64,000 bases of DNA. It comes from Adineta steineri (Eukaryota > Rotifera > Eurotatoria > Adinetida > Adinetidae). The notes beneath the pieces are model-generated. The model saw only the letters and a program-made list of their open reading frames with translations, did not search any database and had not been told where the DNA came from. This document shows positions 51,742 to 63,618 of the stretch, piece by piece. The stretch lies in contig CAJNOI010000060.1 in NCBI GenBank assembly GCA_905250115.1, forward strand, positions 248,001-312,000, written 5' to 3'. Position 1 is the stretch's first letter; every line of letters starts with the position of its first letter. A program made the translations under genes and the position numbers.

Positions 51742-53961
51742 TTTTTTCAAAAACTTATGATAAATTTTGGTGTGCAACTGAAGAAGGTCGTCATCAATTA
51801 TCTTGTCCTGACGAAACCGCTTTATTAACAGACGTTTCAATACGTAAAGTCCATCGTCGTACACAAATGTGTGAACCTGATATTCATTCTGATTATCTTA
51901 TTCATTGTCAAGGAACAATTGATGGTTCATCATGTGAAGGAAATAAAACATGTATTATTGAAGTATCTAGTCGAAATTATGTAAAATGTGGTGATAAAAA
52001 TTATGCACCAACATATTTTTTTGTGAAATATACTTGTACACAAAGTAAAGTTTTCACAGACAAATATGATTAGCCTTATTTTTTTTTGCTTTTTTCAAAA
52101 AATTAGTTCATACAATGTGTATAGATACAGAACCTATACGAAATACACTCTATGGTTTTATTGTTTCACCAGCTTATCCACATCCAATGGCTGATAATTT
52201 AGCATGTTCAATTAATATTGGTATGATTTAATTTTAAGCTTCAATAAACATATATTAATTTATTTCTTTTGACTTTTTTTTCAGAAGCCGATCCATCGAT
52301 GTATATTGAATTAACTCCAATCCAAATTAAATTACAAGAAGCATTTAAATGTCGATCAGAATATTTAGAGGTGTTTGGATATTTAAATTCAATAGCAAAT
52401 AATTCCTTGTCTGATAATACAATATCAGATAGAAATTCAAATCAAGTTTGGAAATCATATCAAACATGGTGTGGTGCTGAACGTTCATCAAATAATCCAT
52501 CACCGAATACACGTTTTCTTATTTCGTCCAATTCATTATATATGTCATTAAAAACAACTATATCAACAAAACAACGATATTTTAAAATAAGATATAAAGG
52601 TATTTATATAAGTCATTAGAATTAATTGATATCAATGTCCTTCTTTTTTTTTTGTTATTTCTAGTTGTTCCATCAATAGTACGTTCACAATATGATCCTG
52701 ATGGTATTGCATTTGATTCATCATCAGAACCATCAATATCTTCCGTAATGACAGTAACAACATCAACAGCTATTGTATCAACAACGATTGTTATGCCAAC
52801 AATAGAAAATAATGAAATTAAAAATTTAAATGGAACAACAACAAAACGAACATATAAAAAAGGTACTTAATTAAATATGTTCTCTATTAAATTAAAATTT
52901 CTCATGTTTTTTTTTTGTAGAAATTATTATTGGTGTTATTGCTGGTGTAATTGTTCTTACTATTGCTATACTTGCTGGTATAGGTATATTTATATTCCTG
53001 AAAAGGTAGATTTGATTTTAATAAAGAAATTTTTATCATAAATTTTAATTGTTATTCCAGACGACGAATGAGAACACCAGTATCGAAATCTCCTGCATCA
53101 CCTTCACCAGGAACAAATGCTGGAAAGAAAAGTGTTCCATCCCCAGCAACTGCAAATAGTGGTGCATCAAAACCAGGTACAAAAACATCTGATAAAGCTC
53201 CACTTCTTGAACAATCAAGTAAACCAACTCCTGCAGCAGCACCTGTAAAACAGAAATTAGTACCTGAAAGAACAGTACAAATATCTGATGTTAATACTTC
53301 TCGTTTTAAATCGACTACTGGAGCAACAACAACAACAAGTATAGATCAGACGGGAAAAACTGGTAAAGATATAAATTCTGAAGCTATTGTTCCATCATCT
53401 GCAGCTAAACCAGCATTAACAGCAGCTGATAGTGGTATTTATGGTGCTGATTTAAGTGAAGATCCACCGCCAGTGAATAAAACAGTTACATCAGTTGAAC
53501 CACCAAAAATCTATGGTATTGATTTACCTGATAAATCAGAATCAAGTTCACCTGTAACTGTTGTTATTAATCCACTTAGTGAAAATCCTTCAATTACTCC
53601 GTCGAATACAACATTATCTGCTATTGTTGTTCCAAATAATGTACCTATAGATGAATTATCTGAGGAAAAAGATGTTTTATTAACACCATTATTACATCAT
53701 GAACATTTAGATGAAACAGTTAAAAGTGCCTATTTAAGTTTAATTGATGCAACAATGAGTGAAAATGAAGGAACAATTGGTGGTGGATCAATAACTAGTA
53801 GTGCATCTCAGTCACGACGAACATCCTATGTAAAACAACCATTACTATCACATGAAACAAATAATATTGACACAATGCAACGTAAAGCTACACAATTTAA
53901 TCCATTACATGTTATATTAAAGAAAGATGCCAATAAGTATTATACCACAGAATATATTTAA
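51742..53961 (+). CDS. SUEL-lectin and CUB single-pass receptor, 5' end missing
   Basis: Six exons (51742-52044, 52107-52220, 52285-52599, 52665-52862, 52921-53005, 53061-53961) join in frame, but the first begins at a splice acceptor, so a signal-peptide exon is still to be found upstream. Domain 1 has SUEL/rhamnose-lectin spacing (FWCATEEGRHQLSCPDE, CEGNKTCIIEV, CGDKNYAPTYFFVKYTC). Domain 2 is CUB-like (CIDTEPIRNTLYGFIVSPAY, NLACSINI, LTPIQIKLQ, NSLYMSLKTT, RYFKIRYK). A Ser/Thr stalk, a transmembrane helix (IIIGVIAGVIVLTIAILAGI) and a ~300-residue Ser/Thr/Pro-rich cytoplasmic tail follow. It resembles EVA-1 in SUEL plus single pass. The CUB domain is the difference. It is likely a cell-surface adhesion or guidance receptor, by inference. 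Confidence 0.78.
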
Positions 53962-54097
53962 AAAAAGCAGAAACAAAAAATAAACATTCGGCACAAGTGT
54001 CTTTTTGTTTTAAATGTTTGACTGATACATTTCGATGGTTTTGTTTTTTACAAAATAATAATAACAGATGACAAAAAATAGATGTATTTCGTAATAT

Positions 54098-54107
54098 NNN
54101 NNNNNNN
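54098..54107. other. Assembly gap of 10 N
   Basis: A short N run. The macrodomain gene on the minus strand loses its 3' exons here. Immediately beyond lies the 3' flank of the SUEL/CUB receptor, so the join may hide missing sequence. Confidence 0.98.
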
Positions 54108-54129
54108 TAAGTAAATAATAATGTTAAAC

Positions 54130-54831
54130 TCATTTTTTGTCTATTCTACATACTCCTTCTTGTGATCGAGCATTTTCAAGAAAATAACCACCAGGCATAC
54201 GTTCATCAGCAAAATCCAGAACTATAATTTGTTTATCTTTTAGTTCTTCATAAAAAACAGCTTGTTCAATGCCTGACAGATGAAATTGTATAGTTCCAGA
54301 ATTTTTACGTTCATCAACAGGTTTGTCTAATAGAGCTTTATTTGTATCAGTATCTGTTATTGGATTGAAATAACCATTTTTATGTAAACTTTCAATTTCT
54401 TGATAATTCCAATATAATTTGAGTTCTTCTGGTTGAAAACCTTTTTCACGATATTTTAGTATATACTGTTGTGATTGTCTGGGACCTGGTCTATTTGCAT
54501 CTCTTTTTAATTCCCAATAATCACCAAATTCTTTGGTATGATATTGCTCTTGATATGGTTCAGGTTTCGTTTTTAAATCATCATAAATTTCTTGAATATA
54601 ATTCCAATTAATGTTTGGATTACATTGATTGATTAAATCCATTAATTGTTGTTTATCTATGCCATACACTGATATTAAAAAATAAAGCATTGTTCGACGA
54701 CTGTTATGATAATCATATCGCCTTTTATTTTCAACATTATCGATGTCAAATGGTATAGCAACACTAAGTATGGATTCTATATCAATTTTACTTAAAGCAT
54801 GTAACGGAATGTATGCTGCTGTCCGTACCAT
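54130..54831 (-). CDS. Microbial-type PARG macrodomain protein, 3' end lost at gap
   Basis: The conservative start is the ATG at 54829-54831 (MVRTAAYIPLHALSKIDIES). The frame stays open to about 54969, so an upstream exon is possible. The protein ends at VLDFADERMPGGYFLENARS plus QEG, which matches the family block NFA..-PGGGF-..A-QEE of DUF2263/TIGR02452 poly(ADP-ribose) glycohydrolases. A donor (GTATGT) follows directly, and the next exon would fall in or beyond the N run. The third Gly of the loop is Tyr and the second, catalytic Glu of QEE is Gly in this reading, so activity is doubtful. The N-terminal part (~200 residues) resembles the helical region before the macrodomain. Confidence 0.68.
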   Translation of the reverse strand: MVRTAAYIPLHALSKIDIESILSVAIPFDIDNVENKRRYDYHNSRRTMLYFLISVYGIDKQQLMDLINQCNPNINWNYIQEIYDDLKTKPEPYQEQYHTKEFGDYWELKRDANRPGPRQSQQYILKYREKGFQPEELKLYWNYQEIESLHKNGYFNPITDTDTNKALLDKPVDERKNSGTIQFHLSGIEQAVFYEELKDKQIIVLDFADERMPGGYFLENARSQEGVCRIDKK

Positions 54832-54969
54832 ATTGTATTGAATAAGTCTTTGAGGAAATGATAGAACAATTAATGATCGAGCTAAAAAAGATATATGAGA
54901 TTGACAGGAACATGTTACGAAAAGAGGATTGGACAACTTTTCGATCGGTGAGGCAAATGACAGAATCAA

Positions 54970-57082
54970 CCGGAAAAATAAGGCTCATGTGAAAATTGCT
55001 GATCTTCTACGGATCAATGTTAAGTAACCTAACTCGAAAGCTGAATGCTTTTTGCATGAGAAAGATGATTTAGAAAAATAGATAAATGAATTCTCATATG
55101 AGAAATATTCTTTCTATCTATCACATATATATATATGCATCTCAAGCGGAAAAATGAAAATTCATAGGAATAACGCTTTTTTTCTACGAGAAAAATGGTT
55201 TAGAAAAATGGATAAATGAATTGACTACCTTTGTTACCATGACTTATTTACAGACTATTCCAAAGGTGAAACGGAAATGCTTCGTAATAATACTATTTGC
55301 TTTAGGAAAAGTCGTTTGCAAAAATGAAGTTGAGACTGCGAAAAGCATTTTTATTAATCGCATATTGGCTTATTTTTTAATGCGAAGACAATATATTGGT
55401 CACTCTAATTTCTAGTATTTGAAAATATACGATTATAGTAGAGGGAATATTAGGATGAAGTGAAAATATGATATTATGTAATTGCTATAGCTGGGACTTT
55501 ATTCACTATGTTCGATTTATTGTAACTGGTGCATAGCTGTCGTTTTGTTAACTACTGCTGGCTATAGTGTGATCGTGTAATATATGTCTTCGTTTGTTGT
55601 GCCTTATGCCCAGTCATTCCTATTGTAGGGATATATCACTGTCTTATAAGAACATTAAATGCATGTATCTGATCTCGATTAAGTCTTGTTTTAGTCTTTC
55701 TATCATTTTTGTTATTCTTATATAGATGTACGGTTTTTCTTAAGTAAAGCATGAAGAAGACACTCGTTTCGATTACACGTAAACACAGTTTGTTGGTCAC
55801 CTTTAAAAGAGCCAACGCCTAGATCACTATTATTAGCTATTTCTTTTTCTTTATTTCTATCATGTTATGCTTTGTACGGCGTGTTCTAGTCATATATAAA
55901 CAGAAGACCTCAATATGTAATATGTATCGTAACAATGTGCGAATAAAAAGAAAAAACAAAAATTTCTTTTGGTTTTTATATCCATGTAGATCAATGCGAA
56001 ATTTTTAAAAAGTCACCTTCTATGTTAAAATAATTAGTTTCTAAATACTTTGATCCCCCGTAATATAATAACACTTTAAGTGCACAATAAGTTATTCATT
56101 TAAACTAGTTAATCATATCTATTTTGAAACGATGTGACTATATTTCACTCTCTTTATATTGCTGTTTTTCTTCTCTCTTACTCGCTTAAATACTGTTTTA
56201 ATCTTCTTTCTTCTTTTTCTCTATAATTATGTATTTATTACGTTATGAAGAGAAGCCGACGAGCGAAAGAAAGAAAATTTTACAAAAAAATGACATGTAT
56301 ATCTTATTATTCTTATTTATTCATGTTTGTATCTGTTAACCCTAACGGGAACAATAAACTTAAATGTGAAAAAAGAAAAATTTTCGTCCGGTAATACTGT
56401 TCGCTATTATGATGTTTTTCTCTACTGATCGAAAAGGTGGTCACTATTAACATTTAACGGTATTATCTTAGAAAATTAATGTCAATTAAAATGTTTCAAA
56501 AAAACTTGGCTAAACGGCGAATTAAACAAACAAAATAATGACTGTCTCTCAGAATGCTTCAGATGAATGTCTTGATTGCTTGTGATTAACAAGATTTTTG
56601 CAGTAGTTTCAAGGTTCTCGTTAATAGTACTGTCATTATACTGAACACCATATTTCCTTCTAACATCATTTTTCCGCTGGAGATATTATACAAATCAGTC
56701 ATGTATAGAAAGAATATTTCTCACAGTAAATTCATTTATCCATTTTTCTCATAATAAAAAGCATTATTTCGCTATATTTTCGTTTTTCCTTAGATTTAGA
56801 TGCATATATACGGTTATAATGAAAGATATTTTTTGTTCTAAGCTACCATTTTTCCGCTGTTTTTTCATTTCTTCTTATGACTGAACGTATATATACAGTT
56901 GTAATCAGTGTTTTAACCAGATTTTTTGCTCTATATCACGAGATAATAGTATATCTGTTTTCCAATACTTCATCAAAACTAAATGCGTATTAGTTTCTTA
57001 AACTAAAAAATATAACTTGATTCTTATTTATTTTTATTCATAATTTTAAAAATTACAAATAAATAAATTTTTCATCCGATTT
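54970..57082. other. Intergenic with scattered inverted repeats
   Basis: No gene is supported. GAAAAATGGATAAATGAATT near 55195-55222 recurs inverted near 56728-56750. A GCGGAAAAATG word occurs near 55146 and, inverted, near 56668 and 56853. This suggests a decayed transposable element, but no ends or coding region could be defined. Confidence 0.35.
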
Positions 57083-58152
57083 CTAACAATTCTGATGTTG
57101 ATTTTTGTCCAAAAGTTTCTCATATGCTTGTTGTAACATTACACAATTACTATCAAATTCATTTTGACGTTCAATAAATACTTGTTGAACGTTTTGCATC
57201 GTATCTGTTAATTGTTGTGATAAATTTGAACGAATTGCAAAACGTTCTTCATCTGTTGATAATATTATATATTTTGACACACCAGCAGTTTTATCAAGTA
57301 CATATCGACTTAATAGATCTGTATAGATTTTCGATGTTTGATAGAGAAAATAAGCATTATTTTCTAATGTATACAATATTGGAATTAAACAAGAAAATTC
57401 ATTGTCCGGAGTTAAATTAAATTTTGTTTTTATATCAAGATTAATAATTAATTGAGCAATTTGTTCGAATTGTTTTTTTATTTGTTGAATCATTATTTCC
57501 ATTTTTTCAAACGCATTTTTCAAATCAAATTTATTCGAAAGTATTAAATCTGTTCTATCATTAATTTCCGATGTTAAATTAATTGGTAATTGTTGTATTT
57601 CATTTAACAAATAAAGAAGATTAGTAAATTGATCTATATCTTTATTAATCACTATTTCATTTTCATTTGAAATCCGAGCTATATTATTAAATGAAATAGG
57701 TAACATTCTACTAACCATTACTGATGATCCTGTAGTAATTAATTTCAATATTGTTTTAATATAATTTGGTATACGTTCAGCAGCAAGTTGAATACGAAAC
57801 ATTGTTGAATATGTACTTGAAAATAGTTTATGCATATTCGAACTAACTTGTAATAATGTCATACGATATGATTGAGGATGTTGAATATAATTTAATGTTG
57901 AATTCGTTAAACTATTCAATGAAAAATCTCGTTCACTAGCCATGATCATTAGAATCGATTGAAGATGAGCAGCCAAAATAGTATTCGAAATTAATTCTTT
58001 CGGTAATGATAAACTATTGAATTCTATTTAAAAATTCAATGAAAATAAAAATTAATTAATTAATTATACTTACGAGAATTTATTTGTATCTCATTTGCTT
58101 GAACTATTTTAGTAAAAGCGATGAAAATTAATAATATCGATGTATACATCAT
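57083..58152 (-). CDS. Secreted helical protein, unrecognised
   Basis: Two exons (58074-58152, 57083-58023) give 339 residues. The first exon encodes a clean signal peptide (MMYTSILLIFIAFTKIVQA) and the 50-bp intron keeps frame (IQINS-QFNSLSLPKE). The mature protein is Asn/Ile/Leu-rich and predicted largely helical (IKKQFEQIAQLIINL, QQLTDTMQNVQQVF). It has potential N-glycosylation sites (NST, NLT, NLS) and few Cys. It has no transmembrane segment after the signal peptide. I do not recognise the family. Confidence 0.72.
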
Positions 58153-58371
58153 TTTATTTCTTAAGAAAATGAATCCTAGATTTTCGTTATAAAACGAATG
58201 GGCTTTCGTCGAAAATCAATTGTGAAAAAATAACATCTGATATTCTATCTTCATAGACAGAATGAATGACTCAAGTTTGCCAGGTGTCTACAGATTCGAG
58301 CAAATAGAAAAATAAATTTTAATTTAGAATTTATAAATACAAGAAAAAAAGGAACACGAAAATTTTTATTT

Positions 58372-60260
58372 TTACATAAAAGGAAGAGATGTTTTAAACA
58401 TATTTTGTTTTGGATTTTTTCGTTGTGCATTTATATTTAATAATTGATTAACTTCATCAGTAACTAACATTTTATAATCCAATTGTTCATGAGCTCCTGT
58501 TTGTGGTAGATCTGGTTTTCGTGATGATCGAGTTATATGTAAAGAATAGGTTGGATTTTTTGACGATTGAGCAAATTTTGGTAAACGATTTGTTGATAAT
58601 AATGGTTCAAATTTATTTTGAATTGTGATAAATAATAAACGATCGAACATTTCTATTAAACCTTGATGATATTTAAAATATGTTTCATTTAATAATCTTA
58701 ATCCATCAGCAATCTAACGAGAGAAAAAAACAGAAATGAAAAATTACAAAAATGATTTTCTTACTTGTTTTTGATCGGTTAAATTCAATGGATAAAATGC
58801 TCGATGAATGAGTAAATTAAACCAATTTAATTTTTGTATATTAAATTTAATTGTTTCAACTTCCCATAAATATTCAAGTTCTGGCCTTCTTTCACTATGT
58901 AATTGTTCAATAAGACGTGAACTATGTCCAACAGAATTATGCCAATTTGTTATGACTTCAACAGGTAATGGTAACGTATTGATATTTGGTTCACGATGAA
59001 TAATAATTAATCGACCATGTGGTACTAATGATTTACGTAACATATTGATACATGACATTAATGGACTATAAATACCAGCACTGAAATTTCGACTTCCATC
59101 TTTAGTAGTTTCATCAGCTGATGGATTATTTATTAGATGAAGACAATTAAAAACTATGATTCGATCAAATATATTTGATGATAATTGTTCTTTGATAGCA
59201 TCTAAACAAAATAAATCGAATGACAAACATTCTGCATGGGTACTTGAAATTTATTCGTTAAAATTACGCCGATATTTACTTAGATCTTTTTATGTTTTGT
59301 ATCGTTCTAGAATACTGAATTTTCAAAAATGTTTATCTGGATAATATAAATTAATCTGTCTTTTTTTTATTTGTTCTCTTGAAGTATTTTTCTTGAGCTT
59401 ATGAATATTAATGTAACAATCATTGTGAGTAAAAACTCAAGTAAATTAATGAAAGTTGACAATCTTACATAATGTATCAATAATAAATGTTGTATGCGGA
59501 AAGAGAAAAAGTTTTATTTAAAAGACAACATATTTTTGTCGTAATAAATTTCTTTAATGTATTTGATACATATAAATAATGTTTTTTGTGTGTTTCAATT
59601 CGAAATAAAATAAACCGATCGAACGATTTATTGCAATAATGAAGTCTTACTGAGTAATATGAAAAGCAAAACAAGATTGCAACGAGAATAGTTCTTTCGA
59701 TCATAAATACGTCTTAAAATCCATTGAAAACTATTACATGCTTTTTCTATAGCAGTACTCATATTCATAAATATAAAAGATAATTTATTATTTGACAACT
59801 AATATTCTATAAAGGAAGAAAAAGTTCATATTCTTGAAATATAATTAACCTTCTAAACAACTCTCATATTTCATTTAATAAAAGATTGCGATGTAGAATG
59901 AAGAGGAGAAAAAAAGGAAGAAGTTCAACAATACTTTTTTTTGTTATATCTACCTTGATGTAATTTACAATCGATAAAAGACACTGGTTTAATAAGAAAT
60001 AATTGTTCTTGTATAACTGATGTCCATTCAGGTTCTTCTCCAACTAAACATATACGATCATTACAATTAACTTCAGCATGTTTAGCCAAATAGGTACAAA
60101 TTTCTTTTTCATATTGTCCACCAAATCGACATTTACTTATTGGATATATTCGTTCGGGATTTGCTACTGTTAAACCAGTTGAGAAATTTATACGCTGAAA
60201 ATAACGTTCAGCAGCAACAGAATATGGCCGGGGACTTTCAGGTCCTAAATAGGAGGTCAT
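58372..60260 (-). CDS. SAM-methyltransferase-like protein
   Basis: Three exons (59954-60260, 58765-59201, 58372-58713) give 361 residues in one frame. The ATG at 60258-60260 was chosen as the first in-frame ATG after a possible acceptor (AACAG). A Rossmann-type methyltransferase is suggested by ICTYLAKHAEVNCNDRICLV (strand 1), NIFDRIIVFNCLHLINN (strand 4 and following helix) and MLRKSLVPHGRLIIIHREP (strand 5). A clear glycine-rich SAM loop is not seen where expected, so it may be a degenerate or atypical member. The intron 59202-59953 is ~750 bp, much longer than its neighbours. The C-terminal ~90 residues are basic and low in domain signal. Confidence 0.65.
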
Positions 60261-60554
60261 TTCTGTCTCAACTGTTTTCAAGTAATAAAAACTAAAGTCA
60301 ATGTAGTGAGAGAGAGAATAAATTCAATTTTTCTTTTTGCTTCTTTACTTTTCAGACAGAGCCCTTATTACTTTCTGTTTTTTCTTCTCTCTCCGCCTCG
60401 TCTTTTCTTTTCTTTCGCAATAGTGATGATGATAATCAACAACTAAAATATAATATAAATTCAAAATGTCACAATAAAAAAAAAGAAGTCGAAGAAGAAG
60501 AAAGAATGTTTTTTGTTGCCAAAAGGTATATTAAAAAAATTTCTTTTCTTATTT

Positions 60555-62214
60555 TTAATACTGTAAATGAAGAAAATAAAACCAATACAAAATATTAAAA
60601 AGCGCAAAACTAAGTGGAAATGCAATGCGAGCAAATACATCTAATTCACTACGACTATTTATACCATAACGAGATGCACGTTTACATATTGCACGTTTAT
60701 ATGCGCCATTGCCTGATAAACAAAACCAAAATCTATAGATATGTAATTGAACACGTGTTAACCATGGTCCATCTTGTATTTGAGTCGTTTGTTGATTCAT
60801 ATTTAGAAAACGTGAATAGGATACAGATGTACGTGTTTTAGAAGTTCTTTTTATACGCATACTACCCCCCTCAGGTACTTCACGACTATCCGTCGAACCT
60901 CGATAACGAAGTAATGGTTCACCATAACCAAACTAAATTCAATATAATTCATTGTTAAAGAAAACAAAATATAAAATAATAAAATTAACCTTAGTAAAAT
61001 AATGTACGAAAGCAAATTGAAGTAATGATGCAAGTAAAAATCCATATGCCATAATAACAAACCAATCAAGTGCTGTTAAATAGGATACAACAGCTGTATA
61101 ATTTCGTATATCAAAACTTAATGTTGTTAAACTAAGAAAAGTCATTACACCAATATTTACACGATCAGCTGTTGCTTCACGATGAATAAAAAATGATACC
61201 CATGATAACATAACTAGCATTGTACTTGGAATATATACTTGTAAAATATAATAACCCATATGTCGTTTAAGAACAAAATCAACGCGAAGTATGGAAAAAT
61301 TACCTGGAAATAATTCTATAGATTTTATATTATAAAGTTTAGTATACATACGTCCATTCATATCAATAATTTCATTATATTGTGGATATCTAATAAGATC
61401 AAATTGTGATAATAAAACTTTCATATCAAAATTAACACTTCTATTATTTCCTAAACGCCAACCATATTGTATATCCAATGCTGAATTTGCAACTACAAAT
61501 AAAAAAATTAACAAAAAATTCAATTGAATTGTATATGAAATTCTTACAACTTCCAATAAGAAATTTACATATTTGTGTATCAACAGGAAAATTTCTTAAA
61601 TTCATATTACATCTTGCTTTTACTGTTAATCTACAAAAGATTAAATAATAAACTATTTAAGAAAATTGATTTCTATACATTTACCTTGCTGAATACCATA
61701 TTGAACCATCAGGAGAAAGTCGCCATAATCGATTACTTGTTGGTATTGTATGTAAATAGGAATGTTTGGAATTATAAAAAATTGTATCTGGCCTCCATAA
61801 TCTTTCAAGCATACGTGTAGATAACGAAAGTTCACCAACTTCTTTAGCAAATTGAAGACGTTCATCACGCCACCGTTGACGAAAATAACAATTCATTGTA
61901 AATGACATATCCATATCTTGAATAGGTCCAAATGAACTAACTAATACATCAAACCCGATTTTTGTTGGACCTTCTGAATATTTTCATTTAAAAAAAGAAC
62001 TTTGTGGTTTAAAAAAAATATTTTTCTTACCCCCAAAATTGGGTCGAATATTTAAATCATAATCTTTTAAAAGTCCATCAAGAATCGTTGTTATCTGATG
62101 TGTACGTCTTGACGCAGCTGTTGTATTAGCATATTCTAATGTGTTATTATCTAATAATTGACTTTTAGTTATTACAAACATAAATAATATCCATCTGACT
62201 ATATTTACAAACAT
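60555..62214 (-). CDS. Cys-loop ligand-gated channel (GABA/glutamate-Cl group) with odd pore entrance
   Basis: Pentameric neurotransmitter-receptor subunit of 478 residues. Exons are 62031-62214, 61685-61973, 61548-61630, 60990-61492 and 60555-60932. It has a signal peptide (MFVNIVRWILFMFVITKSQL) and an extracellular domain with the Cys loop (CNMNLRNFPVDTQIC, 13 residues between the Cys) and ERLWRPDTIFYNSK. M1 is GYYILQVYIPSTMLVMLSWV, and M2 begins at ADRVNIGVMTFLSLTTLS. M3 is SYLTALDWFVIMAYGFLLAS and M4 is FARIAFPLSFALFNILYWFY. Overall it is closest to GABA-A, GluCl and HisCl subunits, but the PAR motif before M2 reads ADR (see findings). The intracellular loop is short and basic. Confidence 0.92.
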
Positions 62215-62675
62215 TTTCTATTTGACTAAAGAACATATCGGATGTTCTCTCTCGCGTTTCTATATATATATATAAATTAATGGCTAGGATATAGACTAAT
62301 ATTTAAAGATATTGCCTAAGGCATCAATTGCATCAATAAAAATAATTACATGCATCGAAGAATCTCGTTTTTTATTATGAGACGACATTCTCTATGGATT
62401 CAATGTTGTTAAAAAATGATCGAATAATCGAAAATACTAATTTTTTTTTGTACTCATAAACTTGATTGATTAAACAAAATGATAGATAATCTAGAAGGAC
62501 ATTTCCATACTTCTATCACTATTTATTTATTGTCTTTGAAATATGATCAGCAAACTAATTGTAACCAAAGAAATAATTGAATATAAAAAACAGCTTTTAT
62601 CTAGACAAGATATTGACTATGATTAAACAAAATTAGTTTTATTTACAAAATCCGTCGACAAAAAAATAACAAGCT
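62215..62675. other. Intergenic, nothing recognised
   Basis: 461 bp between the channel start and the SET gene's stop, with a short (TA)n run near 62263-62274. No feature is visible. Confidence 0.45.
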
Positions 62676-63220
62676 TTATCTCGGTGGAAGTTTATCTAAA
62701 CGAGTAGGAGTCTTTTTTAACCAATACCATCGACCATAATCAGCAAAAATTTCCTCACCAGCGGCTATATCTCGTTTAGCAATAATATAAGCACATTGTT
62801 CATCAGGACGTTTATCAAATATAACATTCTGTAATAGACGATTACGTGGATCATTTATATATCTGGCAAGTACAGTTGTATCATCACATGGATCAACATA
62901 AACTTGTGGACCAAGTCTCATTAAATAAGATTTATCTTCCAGACGTATAGCATCGATCGTACGAAGTACTTTGCCTGTATAAATACATACACATGAATCT
63001 TTTGAAATTGGAATTCGAGTGAATAAACCACAACCTGCGCCTAAATTTAAAAAAAAATATATCTAACCTGACAAAACTCTCGTGATGTTGTTAATAGACA
63101 AATAATTATTCTGACATGAATATAATTTGATATGCCTTTTAAAAACTAATTGAATTTATTTACGTCAAAGGTTATATATATACCTGGTATTTGTGATTGT
63201 TTTATTTCAAGTTCGACCAT
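62676..63220 (-). CDS. Stand-alone SET-domain protein, 133 residues
   Basis: Two exons (63184-63220, 62676-63040) join in frame at SQIPG-AGCGLFTR. The whole protein is a SET domain: the G-x-G start (GAGCGLFTR), VCIYTGKVL, MRLGPQVYVDPC, ARYINDPRNR in place of the usual RFxNHS block, and the C-terminal AKRDIAAGEEIFADYGRWYW. The conserved Asn-His is Asn-Asp. No pre- or post-SET Cys cluster is present. It is a probable protein-lysine methyltransferase of unknown target. An acceptor-like TTATAG lies 6 bp before the start codon, which would suit a trans-spliced leader. Confidence 0.82.
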
Positions 63221-63618
63221 TACATCTATAATAATAAAATTATATTTCTGATGTCTAATCTTTCCAATTTAATTTTCATCAAAAAATATGTAATCAAATT
63301 GCAATCATATTTTGATTTCATTATATATCTTGTATTAAGAAAAAAAATTAAATTTCTTCTAATGCACATATTTTATTTTGCATGAATATTGCTTAAAACG
63401 AATACAATTAGCGACAAGAACATCAAAACAAAAACAAAAAGGGCGATATCACAAAACGATATAATAAGTTAGTTCCGAACAAATACAACAGAAACAATAC
63501 CAAGTTATTTATTCACCGGTACCTTACACCATAAAAAAAACGAAGACACATGGAATTCCCTAATAAAATACAATTTTTTGATATTTTCGAGAACTTTGTG
63601 ATATTTAATCTATAAAAA
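63221..63618. other. Intergenic, nothing recognised
   Basis: 398 bp between the SET gene start and the stop codon of the elongase. AT-rich, with no feature visible. Confidence 0.45.
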
